From Acidocella sp. KAb 2-4 (GTDB taxonomy: Bacteria; Pseudomonadota; Alphaproteobacteria; Acetobacterales; Acetobacteraceae): DNA of 64,000 bases. This document shows positions 55,853-64,000 of the stretch, one piece after another. The position numbers were made by a program, and so were the translations under genes. The stretch lies in the NCBI RefSeq assembly GCF_020567705.1, contig NZ_JAJDJU010000001.1, positions 248,001 to 312,000 of the forward strand. The letters are read 5' to 3'. The notes under the pieces were generated by a model, which had not been told where the DNA came from, made no database searches, and worked only from the letters and a program-made list of their open reading frames with translations. The first letter of the stretch is position 1. Each line of letters starts with the position of its first letter.

Positions 55853-57136
55853 TTACCGGTAGATGGGGAAACGGGCACAGAGCGCCTTCACCCGCGCCCC
55901 GACCGCCGCTTCCGCCGCGTCGTTGGTGCCGTCATTGGACTTCGCCAGCCCGTCCAGCACCTCGCCGATCATCAGGCCGATCTCGCGGAACTCGGCCTCG
56001 CCGAAGCCGCGCGTGGTGGCGGCCGGGGTGCCGAGGCGGATGCCGGAGGTGACGGCCGGCTTCGCCGGGTCGAACGGGATGGCGTTTTTGTTGGCGGTGA
56101 TATGCGCGCGCTCCAGCGAGGCTTCGGCGGCCTTGCCGGTGGTGTTCTTGGGGCGCAGATCGACCAGCATCAGATGGCTGTCGGTGCCACCGGTGACGAT
56201 CGCCAGCCCCTGCTCCACCAGCGTCGCCGCCAGCACCTTGGCATTGGCCGCCACCTGCTTCTGATACGCCACGAATTCCGGTGTCAGCGCCTCGCCGAAC
56301 GCCACCGCCTTGGCAGCGATGACATGCATCAGCGGGCCGCCCTGCAGGCCGGGGAAGGTCGCGGAGTTGATCTTCTTGGCGATGTCCTCGTGATTGGTGA
56401 GCACCATGCCGCCGCGCGGGCCGCGCAGGGTCTTGTGCGTGGTGGTGGTGACGACATGCGCGTGCGGCAGCGGGTTGGGATAAATGCCCGCCGCGACTAG
56501 GCCGGCGAAATGCGCCATGTCCACCATGAAATAGGCCCCAACCTCATCGGCCACGGCGCGGATGCGTGCGAAGTCGATGAAGCGCGGATAGGCGGAGCCG
56601 CCGGCGATGATCAGTTTCGGCTTATGCTCGCGGGCCAGGCGCTCCAGCTCCTCGTAATCGAGCAGGCCGTCTTCGCGCCGCACGCCGTATTGCACGGCGT
56701 TGAACCATTTGCCGGACATGTTGGGCGCGGCGCCATGGGTGAGATGCCCGCCCGCCGCCAGCGACATACCGAGGATGGTGTCGCCCGGCTGGATCAGCGC
56801 CAGGAACACCGACTGATTGGCCTGGGAGCCGGAATTTGCCTGCACATTGGCGAAACCGGCGCCGAACATCTTCTTGGCGCGCTCGATGGCGAGGTTTTCC
56901 ACCTCGTCCGAGGGGCCGCAGCCGCCGTAATAGCGCTTGCCGGGGTAGCCCTCGGCGTATTTATTGGTGAACACCGAGCCCTGCGCGGCCAGCACGGCGG
57001 CGGAGACGATGTTCTCGGAGGCGATCAGCTCGATGCCGTCCTGCTCGCGGGCCAGCTCGCGGCCGATGATGGCCGCGATTTCAGGGTCGGTCTGGGTGAG
57101 CGGAGCGGAGAAGAAGCGCGCGAGGGTCTGCGTCAT
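55853..57136 (-). CDS. glyA: serine hydroxymethyltransferase
   Basis: A 427-residue PLP enzyme that interconverts serine and glycine with tetrahydrofolate. Conserved segments are [34 protein letters not shown]-like KRYYGGC, and [12 protein letters not shown]. The PLP lysine is in [16 protein letters not shown]. Start and length are normal. It overlaps rpiB by four bases and is followed by nrdR after seven. Confidence 0.97.
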   Translation of the reverse strand: MTQTLARFFSAPLTQTDPEIAAIIGRELAREQDGIELIASENIVSAAVLAAQGSVFTNKYAEGYPGKRYYGGCGPSDEVENLAIERAKKMFGAGFANVQANSGSQANQSVFLALIQPGDTILGMSLAAGGHLTHGAAPNMSGKWFNAVQYGVRREDGLLDYEELERLAREHKPKLIIAGGSAYPRFIDFARIRAVADEVGAYFMVDMAHFAGLVAAGIYPNPLPHAHVVTTTTHKTLRGPRGGMVLTNHEDIAKKINSATFPGLQGGPLMHVIAAKAVAFGEALTPEFVAYQKQVAANAKVLAATLVEQGLAIVTGGTDSHLMLVDLRPKNTTGKAAEASLERAHITANKNAIPFDPAKPAVTSGIRLGTPAATTRGFGEAEFREIGLMIGEVLDGLAKSNDGTNDAAEAAVGARVKALCARFPIYR

Positions 57137-57591
57137 GGCGTGGGTTCCGTGGTCTTGTTGATCTTGGCGAGGCGGCGCTCATGGCGGCCGCCCTCGAACT
57201 TGGTGGCGAGGAAAGTTTTCACAATATCCACCGCCACTTCCTCGCCGGTGATGCGCGCGCCGAGGGCGAGCACGTTGGCGTCGTTATGCTGGCGGGTGAG
57301 GCGCGCGGTGGTGACATCATGCACCAGGGCGCAGCGTATGGCCGGGTTGCGGTTGGCGGCGATGCTCATGCCAATGCCGGTGCCGCAGACGAGCAGGCCG
57401 AAATCGGCGCGCCTCTCGGCCACGGCGTCGCACACTGCATGGGCGAAATCGGGGTAATCCACGCTTTCCGGGCCGTTGGTGCCGTAATCGAGGAGCTGGT
57501 GGCCGGCCTCGGCCAGCAACACGGCGAGGCGCTGCTTGAGCGCCACGCCGCCATGGTCGGCCCCCAGGGCCAGGATCAAAGAACGAGTCAT
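57133..57591 (-). CDS. rpiB: ribose-5-phosphate isomerase B
   Basis: A 152-residue isomerase for ribulose 5-phosphate and ribose 5-phosphate. The start [16 protein letters not shown], the DYPDFAHAV segment and Cys69 in [17 protein letters not shown], the ring-opening/isomerising base, fit the RpiB family. It is the first gene of the nine-gene rpiB-glyA-nrdR-ribDEBH-nusB-thiL unit. Confidence 0.95.
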   Translation of the reverse strand: MTRSLILALGADHGGVALKQRLAVLLAEAGHQLLDYGTNGPESVDYPDFAHAVCDAVAERRADFGLLVCGTGIGMSIAANRNPAIRCALVHDVTTARLTRQHNDANVLALGARITGEEVAVDIVKTFLATKFEGGRHERRLAKINKTTEPTP

Positions 57592-57626
57592 GCGGACCCC
57601 TTAACACGCTGGGACGGCATGGGAAA

Positions 57627-58889
57627 CTAGCCGAAGAACAGCCCGCCTATGCCACCCAGCACGCCGAAGCCGCAGGTGACGGCGCAGACCGCCCATACCA
57701 CCCAGAGATACCAGCCCTTGAGGCGCTGCGCGGCGGGCAGCGTGACCATGGCGAGGCGCACGAGGAAGCCCAGCACCACCGGCAACAGCAGCGCGTTCAT
57801 CACCTGCACGCCCACGTTCAGGCTCACCAGATTGGGGGCAAACCCCACCGCCAGCGCGCCCCCGATGACGCAGAGCGCATAAACGCCATAGAACCATTTG
57901 GCCTTGAGCGGGTGGTATTCGAGCGAGCGGCGATAGCCGGAGACCTCGCCCAGCCCCCAGGCAAGCGCGAGCGAGGCGACGATGGCCGCCACCAGCCCCG
58001 CGCCCAGCACGCCGAGGGAGAACACCACCTCGCCAAATTCCTTGCCGAGGTAAGGGGTCAGCGCCTCGCTCATCTGGCCGACGGTGGAGAGGGTGGCCTG
58101 CGGGGCGTGCGGGCGGATAGCCGCGGCCGCCGCCACCAGCACCGCCGCCATCACCAGCTGAGTGACCACCGCGCCGATCCCCGTATCCCAGCGCGCGGCG
58201 CTGAAATGCTCAGCCTTGAGGCGTTTATCAGCCACCGCCGATTGCTGGTAGAACACCATCCAGGGCATGATCACCGCGCCGATATTGGCGGCGACGAGAT
58301 ATTCATAGCTGGCGTTGAACACGGGCGGGTGCAGGGCCTCGGTGCGAAGTTGGGCGAGATTGGGATGCGCGATCCAGGCGACAAAGAAAAACGCCAGCTC
58401 GAACAGCCCCACGGCGATGGCCACACGCTCCACCCGGCGGTAGGAGCCGGTGACAACGATGGCGAGCAGCACCGCCGCCGCCATCGGCAGCGAGACGTAA
58501 TGCGGGATGCCGAACAGATCGCCCACCCCGGCCACGCCCGAAAACTCGGTGAGCAGCGCGCCGATGGTGGCCACCGCCAAGCCGGAAGCTGAGAACCACG
58601 CCCAGCCAGGGCCGAACGCCTCGCGGATCAGCTCGCCATGACCCTTGCCGGTGAAGATGCCGAGGCGGACGGTGAGCTCCTGCACCACATAGAGCACCGG
58701 CATGAGCAAGAATTGCGGCAGCAGCAGCTTGTAGCCCCATTGCACCCCGCTCTGCCCGGCGGTGATGATGGAGCCGACATCGGTATCGGCCAGCATGACG
58801 ACGAGGCCGGGGCCGAAGACGGCCATGAGCATGGCCCAGGAGGGAAGCCCGCGGCGTGAGGCGGCCGGAGCTTGGGTAGCGGTGGGCAT
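57627..58889 (-). CDS. atypical Nramp-like divalent metal transporter
   Basis: A 420-residue integral membrane protein of the Nramp superfamily with about 11 helices. The start FGPGLVVMLADTDVGS (residues 25-40) corresponds to TM1, whose canonical DPGN metal site is replaced by DTDVG. In TM6 the canonical MPHN is replaced by MPWM (residues 208-211). Both substitutions depart from the Mn/Fe site of MntH, so the ion is uncertain. A Fur-type box lies upstream. ATG 58889 fits a short N-terminus; a 24-residue longer reading reaches into the regulatory region. Confidence 0.82.
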   Translation of the reverse strand: MPTATQAPAASRRGLPSWAMLMAVFGPGLVVMLADTDVGSIITAGQSGVQWGYKLLLPQFLLMPVLYVVQELTVRLGIFTGKGHGELIREAFGPGWAWFSASGLAVATIGALLTEFSGVAGVGDLFGIPHYVSLPMAAAVLLAIVVTGSYRRVERVAIAVGLFELAFFFVAWIAHPNLAQLRTEALHPPVFNASYEYLVAANIGAVIMPWMVFYQQSAVADKRLKAEHFSAARWDTGIGAVVTQLVMAAVLVAAAAAIRPHAPQATLSTVGQMSEALTPYLGKEFGEVVFSLGVLGAGLVAAIVASLALAWGLGEVSGYRRSLEYHPLKAKWFYGVYALCVIGGALAVGFAPNLVSLNVGVQVMNALLLPVVLGFLVRLAMVTLPAAQRLKGWYLWVVWAVCAVTCGFGVLGGIGGLFFG

Positions 58890-58920
58890 GAGCGCGGGAT
58901 CCTCTCCGGGGCGTTGTAAT

Positions 58921-58935
58921 TGCAAATCATTCTCA
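58921..58935. promoter_or_regulatory. Fur-type box between the Nramp-like gene and hemB
   Basis: TGCAAATCATTCTCA agrees at 11 of 14 positions with the 7-1-7 Fur consensus TGATAAT-n-ATTATCA. It lies 32 bases before the Nramp-like ATG on the minus side and about 107 bases before hemB. Next to it (58939-58955) is a separate perfect 7-3-7 palindrome, CTAATTC / GAATTAG, whose regulator is unknown. Fur, Mur or a related protein may control the transporter. Confidence 0.5.
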
Positions 58936-58938
58936 CTT

Positions 58939-58955
58939 CTAATTCTGCGAATTAG
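58939..58955. promoter_or_regulatory. perfect inverted repeat, possible second operator
   Basis: CTAATTC-TGC-GAATTAG is a perfect 7-bp inverted repeat with a 3-base spacer, directly beside the Fur-type box in the divergent Nramp-like/hemB interval. The architecture recalls Irr/Fur-family sites, but the sequence is not a known consensus. Function inferred from position only. Confidence 0.4.
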
Positions 58956-58981
58956 TTTCAATTACGTCCCCTTGTCAATCA

Positions 58982-58995
58982 TTGATCTGGATCAA
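58982..58995. promoter_or_regulatory. FNR/FixK-type box upstream of hemB
   Basis: TTGATCTGGATCAA is a perfect TTGAT-N4-ATCAA match, centred 53 bases before the hemB ATG. Control of heme genes by FNR/FixK-type regulators under low oxygen is known in Alphaproteobacteria, but is best documented for hemA and hemN. A clear -10 is not evident. Together with the box upstream of the flavin reductase this is the second perfect copy in the window. Confidence 0.6.
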
Positions 58996-59032
58996 GCCGC
59001 GCGCATTTCTCTGCCAGCCCGAACCGGTTTAG

Positions 59033-60034
<1,002 letters not shown>

Positions 60035-60036
60035 GC

Positions 60037-60954
60037 ATGGCGCTGTGGCCAGGGGCGCTTCTGCCGGACCTCTCCGGCTTGGTCGCGGTGGTGACCGGGG
60101 CGAATAGCGGCATCGGCTATTACACGGCGCTGGAACTGGCGCGGGCCGGGGCAGATACGGTGCTGGCCTGCCGCAACGCCGAGAAGGGCGAGGCGGCGGC
60201 GGCGCGGATCAATGCCGAGACGCCGGGCCGGGCGCGGTTCATGGCGCTGGACCTGGCGGATCTCGCCTCGGTGCGCCGGTTCGCCGCGGGGTTTGGCGGG
60301 CGGCTGGACCTGCTCATCAATAATGCCGGGGTGATGAAGCCGCCGCGCCGGCGGCTCACCGCGCAGGGCTTCGAGCTGCAATTCGGGGTGAATTTTCTCG
60401 GGCATTTTCTGCTCACCGCGCTGCTGCTGCCGGCGCTGCGGCAGGCACCGTCGCCGCGCGTGGTGCAGGTGTCGTCCATCGCCCACCGGCGCGGGCGGAT
60501 GAATTTCGACGACCTTCATTATGAGCGGCGCTATGAGTCCTGGGGCGCGTATCAGCAATCCAAGCTGGCGATTCTGATCTTCGCGCAGGAGCTGCAACGC
60601 CGGTCGGATGCAGCCGGATGGGGGCTTTGCTCGCTGGCGGCGCATCCGGGCATCGCCAGCACCGCGCTGGTGGCCAACGGGCCGGGGCGGCGCAGCCTGA
60701 CAGGGCTGGGCTTTCTGCTCGGCAAGCTCTGCGTGGTGCAGTCCGGTGAGGCCGGGGCGTGGCCGCTGATCCTGGCCGCCACCGACCCCGCCGCCCGGCC
60801 CGGCGGCTATTATGGCCCGCGCGGCTGGGGCGAGTATCGCGGCACGCCGGGGCTGGCCAAGGCCGAGCCCAAGGCCCTGGACCCGCAGGCCGGGGCGCGG
60901 CTGTGGCAGGCGGCTGAAGCGATGACCGGAGCGGTGTTTACACCCGCCCGGTGA
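60037..60954 (+). CDS. SDR family oxidoreductase
   Basis: A 305-residue short-chain dehydrogenase of the retinol-dehydrogenase/WWOX-like type. The cofactor motif TGANSGIGYYTALELARAGA is at about residues 20-39, NNAGVMKPP near 91-99, and the active site YQQSKLAILIFAQEL near 170-184. The substrate is unknown. It is co-transcribed with hemB. Its last 17 bases overlap the convergent NDUFAF6-like gene. Confidence 0.87.
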   Translation: MALWPGALLPDLSGLVAVVTGANSGIGYYTALELARAGADTVLACRNAEKGEAAAARINAETPGRARFMALDLADLASVRRFAAGFGGRLDLLINNAGVMKPPRRRLTAQGFELQFGVNFLGHFLLTALLLPALRQAPSPRVVQVSSIAHRRGRMNFDDLHYERRYESWGAYQQSKLAILIFAQELQRRSDAAGWGLCSLAAHPGIASTALVANGPGRRSLTGLGFLLGKLCVVQSGEAGAWPLILAATDPAARPGGYYGPRGWGEYRGTPGLAKAEPKALDPQAGARLWQAAEAMTGAVFTPAR

Positions 60955-61609
60955 GCGCGGCGCGCAGCACGGCGAGGCGGTCGGCCAGGCCGCGCGCGCG
61001 GTAGGGACGGCTGAGATCGCGCCGCGCGAACACGGCGGGCAGCGCCGCCGCCAGCGCCGGGCGCGGCGGCTGCGCGGCGAGCAGGGCGCGGGCCTGGGCG
61101 GCCAGGGTTTCGTCCGGCGTGGCATCCTCGGGGCGCAGCCTGGTGGCGCGGAGCAGGCCGGAGACCGCATAGGCGGTGCCCAAATCCTCCACCACGGCGG
61201 AGTCGGCGCCGAGCCACTTGCCCGCGATGCGCGCCAGCCTGCCGCCTGTGCCGCGCGCATAGGCGAGGAAGGAGTCGGCATCGAGCAGCGCGGTTTCCTG
61301 CTCGCGCGCCTCGATCAGCGCCAGCAGGTCGTCGCGCGCGAACACCCCGGCGCGCAACGCCGCCGCGAGCGGGGTGGCCAGTTCGTGCTGGCGCTCCGCG
61401 CCTTCCACCACCTCGCGCCACCATTGCAGACGGATCAGCGCCAGCAGCGGCTCCGAGGCGACCTCGTGCGCGCGGGCCAGCTCGTGGTTGAATAAATAGA
61501 GCAGCGCCAGGGAGTCGCGCTGCGCCGCCGGGGCGAACAGCGTGCAGAAGTAGCGGTCCGGGTCGGCGCGGCGCAGGCGGAGGAGGAAACTGTCGCTTGA
61601 CGGGGGCAT
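60938..61609 (-). CDS. squalene/phytoene synthase-like protein of the NDUFAF6 type
   Basis: A 223-residue protein of the squalene/phytoene synthase fold. The segment DPDRYFCTLFAPAAQRDSL, then LLYLFNHELARAHEVASEP and ALIRLQWWREVVEG, is strikingly like mitochondrial complex I assembly factor NDUFAF6. The Asp-rich substrate motifs of true prenyl synthases (DxxxD) are not seen, so catalysis on prenyl diphosphates is unlikely. ATG 61609 follows GGAGAG; the frame extends further upstream without homology. It is divergent from sodB. Confidence 0.75.
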   Translation of the reverse strand: MPPSSDSFLLRLRRADPDRYFCTLFAPAAQRDSLALLYLFNHELARAHEVASEPLLALIRLQWWREVVEGAERQHELATPLAAALRAGVFARDDLLALIEAREQETALLDADSFLAYARGTGGRLARIAGKWLGADSAVVEDLGTAYAVSGLLRATRLRPEDATPDETLAAQARALLAAQPPRPALAAALPAVFARRDLSRPYRARGLADRLAVLRAALTGRV

Positions 61610-61661
61610 CAACTCTCCATAGCTAATCCGCACCAAGACACAAACCACTGGAGAGTGCCCC

Positions 61662-62270
61662 ATGGCGTTTGAACTGCCGACCCTGCCCTTCTCGATCAAT
61701 GCGCTGGCCGAGGCCGGCATGTGCCAGGAGACCCTGGAGCTGCACCACGGCAAGCACCACAACGCCTATGTGACGGCGCTGAACGGGCTGGTGGAGAAGA
61801 ACACCGCCCTGCAAGGCAAGAGCCTGGAGGAGCTGGTGAAGCTCGCGCATGGCAATGCCGAGCTGACCCCGGTGTTCAACAATGCCGGCCAGCACCTGAA
61901 CCACAGCCAGTTCTGGCTGAGCCTGAGCCCCAAGGGCGGCAAGCTGCCGGGCAAGCTGGAAGCCAAGATCATCGAGGATTTCGGCTCCGTCGAGGCGTAT
62001 AAGGAAGCCTTCAAGCAGGCTGGCGTCACGCAGTTCGGCTCCGGCTGGGCGTGGCTCGTGCTATCGCCCGAGGGCAAGCTGAAGGTGACCAAGTCGGCCA
62101 ACGCCTCCACCCCGTTCGTCACCGGCGAAGGCAAGGTGCTGCTGACCTATGACGTGTGGGAGCACGCTTACTACGTGGATTTCCGCAACCGCCGCCCGGA
62201 TTACATCTCCAACTTCCTCGACAAGTTGGCGAATTACGAATACGCCGAAGCCAACCTGCTGGCCGCGTAA
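61662..62270 (+). CDS. sodB: superoxide dismutase (Fe/Mn family, Fe-type)
   Basis: A 202-residue cytosolic enzyme that dismutates superoxide. Metal ligands are His28 (ELHHGKHHN), His81 (AGQHLNHSQFW), Asp164 and His168 (YDVWEHAYYVDF). Gln77 at the position typical of Fe-type enzymes, just before the second ligand helix, favours iron; Mn use cannot be ruled out. GGAGAG precedes the ATG. A strong terminator follows 5 bases after the stop. Confidence 0.95.
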   Translation: MAFELPTLPFSINALAEAGMCQETLELHHGKHHNAYVTALNGLVEKNTALQGKSLEELVKLAHGNAELTPVFNNAGQHLNHSQFWLSLSPKGGKLPGKLEAKIIEDFGSVEAYKEAFKQAGVTQFGSGWAWLVLSPEGKLKVTKSANASTPFVTGEGKVLLTYDVWEHAYYVDFRNRRPDYISNFLDKLANYEYAEANLLAA

Positions 62271-62275
62271 AACCG

Positions 62276-62306
62276 AAAACCCCCTGGCAAAACCAGGGGG
62301 TTTTTT
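62276..62306 (+). terminator. Rho-independent terminator of sodB
   Basis: A perfect 8-bp stem (CCCCCTGG / CCAGGGGG) with a 5-base loop is flanked by AAAA before and six T after (62301-62306). It ends the sodB transcript before the alcohol dehydrogenase gene. Confidence 0.92.
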
Positions 62307-62378
62307 ATTGCCGCACGCGTTGGGTTGAAAACGTGGTATGCGGCTCCGATATCCGGCGCGTTCAACAAGGAGATATTC

Positions 62379-63431
62379 ATGCTCGTTTGCACTGGTTACG
62401 CCGCCGAATCCCCCAGCGCCCCGCTCGCCCCCTACAGCTTCACCCGCCGCGCTCCCGGACAGCAGGATGTCGAGATCGAGATCCTCTATTGCGGCGTCTG
62501 CCATTCCGACCTGCATTTCGCCCGCAATGAATGGGGCTTCACCGCCTACCCCGCCGTGCCGGGGCATGAAATCGTGGGCCGGGTGAAGAGTGTGGGCGCC
62601 GGGGTGAGCAAGCACAAGGTCGGCGATCTCGTCGGCGTGGGCTGCATGGTGGATAGCTGCCGCACCTGCCCCTCCTGCCAGGAAGGGTTGGAGCAGTATT
62701 GCGATGGCGGCCTCGCGGGCCAGACCTATGGCGGTGTCGAGAAGCAGACCGGCGAGCCCAGCAAGGGCGGCTATGCCGAGCGCATCGTGGTGGATGAGAG
62801 CTTCGTGCTGCGCATCCCCGAAAACCTGAACCCCGCCGCGGCGGCGCCGCTGCTCTGCGCGGGAATCACCCTGTATTCGCCGCTGCGCCATTGGGGCGCG
62901 GGACCGGGCAGGAAAGTGGGGATCATCGGCCTGGGCGGGCTGGGCCATATGGGCGTGAAGCTGGCGCGCGCGATGGGCGCGCATACGGTGGTGTTCACCA
63001 CCAGCCCCGGCAAGGTGGCGGATGCGCGCCGGCTCGGCGCGGATGATGTGATCATCTCCAAAGACCCCGAGCATATGGCGCAGCACGCCGAGAGCTTCGA
63101 CCTGATCATCGACACCGTCTCGGCCAGCCATGATCTGGCGCCGTATTTTGGAACATTGAAGCGCGAGGCGACGCTGGTGCAGGTAGGCGCGCCCGACAAG
63201 CCCCTGCCCTTCAACGTGTTTCCGCTGCTGATGAAGCGCCGCAACTTCGCCGGCTCGCTGATCGGCGGCATTAAGGAGACGCAGGAGATGCTGGATTTCT
63301 GCGGCCAGCACAACATCACCGCCGATGTCGAGATGATCCCGATCCAGGCGATCAACGAAGCTTATGAGCGGATGCTCAAGAGCGACGTGAAGTACCGGTT
63401 CTGCATCGACATGGCCTCGCTGAAAGCCTAG
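62379..63431 (+). CDS. zinc-dependent alcohol dehydrogenase (cinnamyl/YahK-type)
   Basis: A 350-residue medium-chain alcohol dehydrogenase. The catalytic zinc ligands are Cys41 (CGVCHSDLHF) and His63 (PGHEIVG). The structural zinc uses Cys94, Cys97, Cys100 and Cys108. The Rossmann motif GIIGLGGLGHMGVKLARAMG is at about residues 186-205. It resembles NADP-dependent aldehyde reductases such as YahK/AdhA of the CAD group. ATG 62379 follows AAGGAG; the frame is open 18 codons upstream. Confidence 0.92.
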   Translation: MLVCTGYAAESPSAPLAPYSFTRRAPGQQDVEIEILYCGVCHSDLHFARNEWGFTAYPAVPGHEIVGRVKSVGAGVSKHKVGDLVGVGCMVDSCRTCPSCQEGLEQYCDGGLAGQTYGGVEKQTGEPSKGGYAERIVVDESFVLRIPENLNPAAAAPLLCAGITLYSPLRHWGAGPGRKVGIIGLGGLGHMGVKLARAMGAHTVVFTTSPGKVADARRLGADDVIISKDPEHMAQHAESFDLIIDTVSASHDLAPYFGTLKREATLVQVGAPDKPLPFNVFPLLMKRRNFAGSLIGGIKETQEMLDFCGQHNITADVEMIPIQAINEAYERMLKSDVKYRFCIDMASLKA

Positions 63432-63438
63432 GCCCGAA

Positions 63439-63858
63439 GTGGTCGCCCCCCTCCTCACCCATATCCTGGAAACGTCGCTCTATGTGACGGAGCTGGAGCG
63501 GGCGGAGGGGTTTTACCGGCATGTGTTCGGCTTCGAGCCGATCCACCGCGACCACCGCATGGTGGCGCTGCGCGTGGCGGCGCAGAGCGTGCTGCTGCTG
63601 TTCCGGCGCGGCGCCACCGAGGCGGGCAGTGACACGCCGGGCGGGCATATCCCCCCGCATGGCGGCGGCGGGCAGCTACATCTGTGCTTCGCCATCCCCA
63701 AGGCTTCGCTGGCGGAATGGGAGACGCATCTCGCGGCCTGCGGCGTCGAGATCGAGAGCCGCGTGAGTTGGAAGCTGGGCGGTGTCAGCCTGTATGCGCG
63801 CGACCCTGACGGCCATTCGGTGGAATTGGCGACGCCGGGGCTCTGGACGAATTATTAA
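63439..63858 (+). CDS. VOC family (glyoxalase/bleomycin-resistance fold) protein
   Basis: A 139-residue protein of the vicinal-oxygen-chelate superfamily. The N-terminal ETSLYVTELERAEGFYRHVF helix-strand unit and the C-terminal LYARDPDGHSVEL block, with a His and Glu as possible metal ligands, define the fold. The reaction is unknown. The GTG start lies seven bases after the alcohol dehydrogenase stop, so they may act together. Confidence 0.85.
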   Translation: MVAPLLTHILETSLYVTELERAEGFYRHVFGFEPIHRDHRMVALRVAAQSVLLLFRRGATEAGSDTPGGHIPPHGGGGQLHLCFAIPKASLAEWETHLAACGVEIESRVSWKLGGVSLYARDPDGHSVELATPGLWTNY

Positions 63859-63862
63859 ACAA

Positions 63863-63892
63863 AAAAAGCCCCGGTTTTCACCGGGGCTTTTT
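63863..63892. terminator. bidirectional Rho-independent terminator
   Basis: A 12-bp perfect stem, AAAAAGCCCCGG / CCGGGGCTTTTT, with a 6-base loop. A and T runs at the ends let it work for the VOC gene on the plus strand and for the convergent gene that ends at 63899. Confidence 0.92.
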
Positions 63893-63898
63893 CTTGGC

Positions 63899-64000
63899 TC
63901 AGGCGGCGGCCTTGTTGGTCTGCCGCTCCTTGAGGAAGGCGAAGAACTCCACGCCCTCACGCAGGCGGCGCACCAGCATCTGCGGCGAGGTCGCCATCTC
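63899..64000 (-). CDS. C-terminal fragment of an unknown protein (5' end outside the window)
   Basis: Only the last 33 residues are visible, ending ...REGVEFFAFLKERQTNKAAA before a TGA at 63899. They form a helical, positively charged tail. I cannot assign a family from so little. The strong terminator follows two codons after the stop. Confidence 0.65.
   Translation of the reverse strand, partial: EMATSPQMLVRRLREGVEFFAFLKERQTNKAAA

Noticed and set aside
61612-61656. Inverted repeat ACTCTCCA / TGGAGAGT between sodB and the NDUFAF6-like gene
   Set aside because: Each arm is simply the Shine-Dalgarno region of one of the two divergent genes (GGAGAG before each ATG), so the symmetry has a trivial explanation.

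Overview
The window is a 64-kb stretch of an ordinary, densely packed, high-GC bacterial chromosome. The organism is most likely an alphaproteobacterium of the Acetobacteraceae (acetic-acid or acidophilic group). This is inferred from the family make-up: a gluconate/alcohol-dehydrogenase type cytochrome c, GatCAB, a Hint_2-domain adhesin, a Mg-type HemB, an IalB-like protein and an ELM1-like protein. No 16S rRNA gene is present to prove it. There is no insertion sequence, phage, plasmid origin or CRISPR array, and no stretch above 300 bases lacks a gene. Genes often overlap by a few bases (ATGA, GTGA and TAATG junctions, and 4-base shared stops at convergent ends).

Layout. 1-3.4 kb: end of a dehydrogenase cytochrome c, then GNAT acetyltransferase, carbon-nitrogen hydrolase and lpxB, and a small cytochrome c. 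3.5-8.5 kb: malic enzyme maeB, tRNA-Leu(GAG), lipB, a GGCT-like protein, a flavin-dependent oxidoreductase, ruvX. 8.5-16 kb: gatCAB, a flavin reductase behind an FNR-type box, a Gfo/Idh/MocA oxidoreductase, secDF. 16-23.5 kb: EAL phosphodiesterase, metallo-beta-lactamase-fold hydrolase, DUF445 and IalB-like proteins, rlmN, panE, an SDR, and a PadR regulator with a clear operator. 23.6-31.2 kb: an envelope cluster (DUF374 acyltransferase, waaA, lpxK, LpxL-like), BrkB, an alpha/beta hydrolase, a GT87 membrane protein, bpt. 31-41.3 kb: an unrecognised 628-residue protein coupled to an ELM1-like protein, a deacylase, an alcohol dehydrogenase, IMPase-hflX-hfq, an LpxR-like lipid A deacylase, a FrnE-type DsbA and two small exported proteins. 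41.4-50.5 kb: rpsD, a 1,400-residue Hint-domain adhesin, rnr, an S41 protease, rpmG. 50.6-57.6 kb: one nine-gene minus-strand unit, rpiB-glyA-nrdR-ribD-ribE-ribB-ribH-nusB-thiL. 57.6-64 kb: an unusual Nramp-like transporter with a Fur-type box, hemB behind a second FNR-type box, an SDR, an NDUFAF6-like protein, sodB, an alcohol dehydrogenase and a VOC protein.

How the genes work together. Several genes build or modify the outer membrane (lpxB, waaA, lpxK, LpxL-like, LpxR-like). One unit makes riboflavin, with one-carbon (glyA), pentose (rpiB) and thiamine (thiL) genes attached. Others serve translation (gatCAB, rpsD, rpmG, rlmN, tRNA-Leu, bpt), RNA turnover and riboregulation (rnr, hfq, hflX) and protein export (secDF). 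The regulatory signals that stand out are two perfect TTGAT-N4-ATCAA boxes (upstream of a flavin reductase and of hemB), the PadR operator, and a Fur-like box between hemB and the Nramp-like gene. No undescribed multi-gene system is evident. The best leads are the atypical Nramp-like transporter, the uncharacterised protein next to ELM1, and the regulatory sites.
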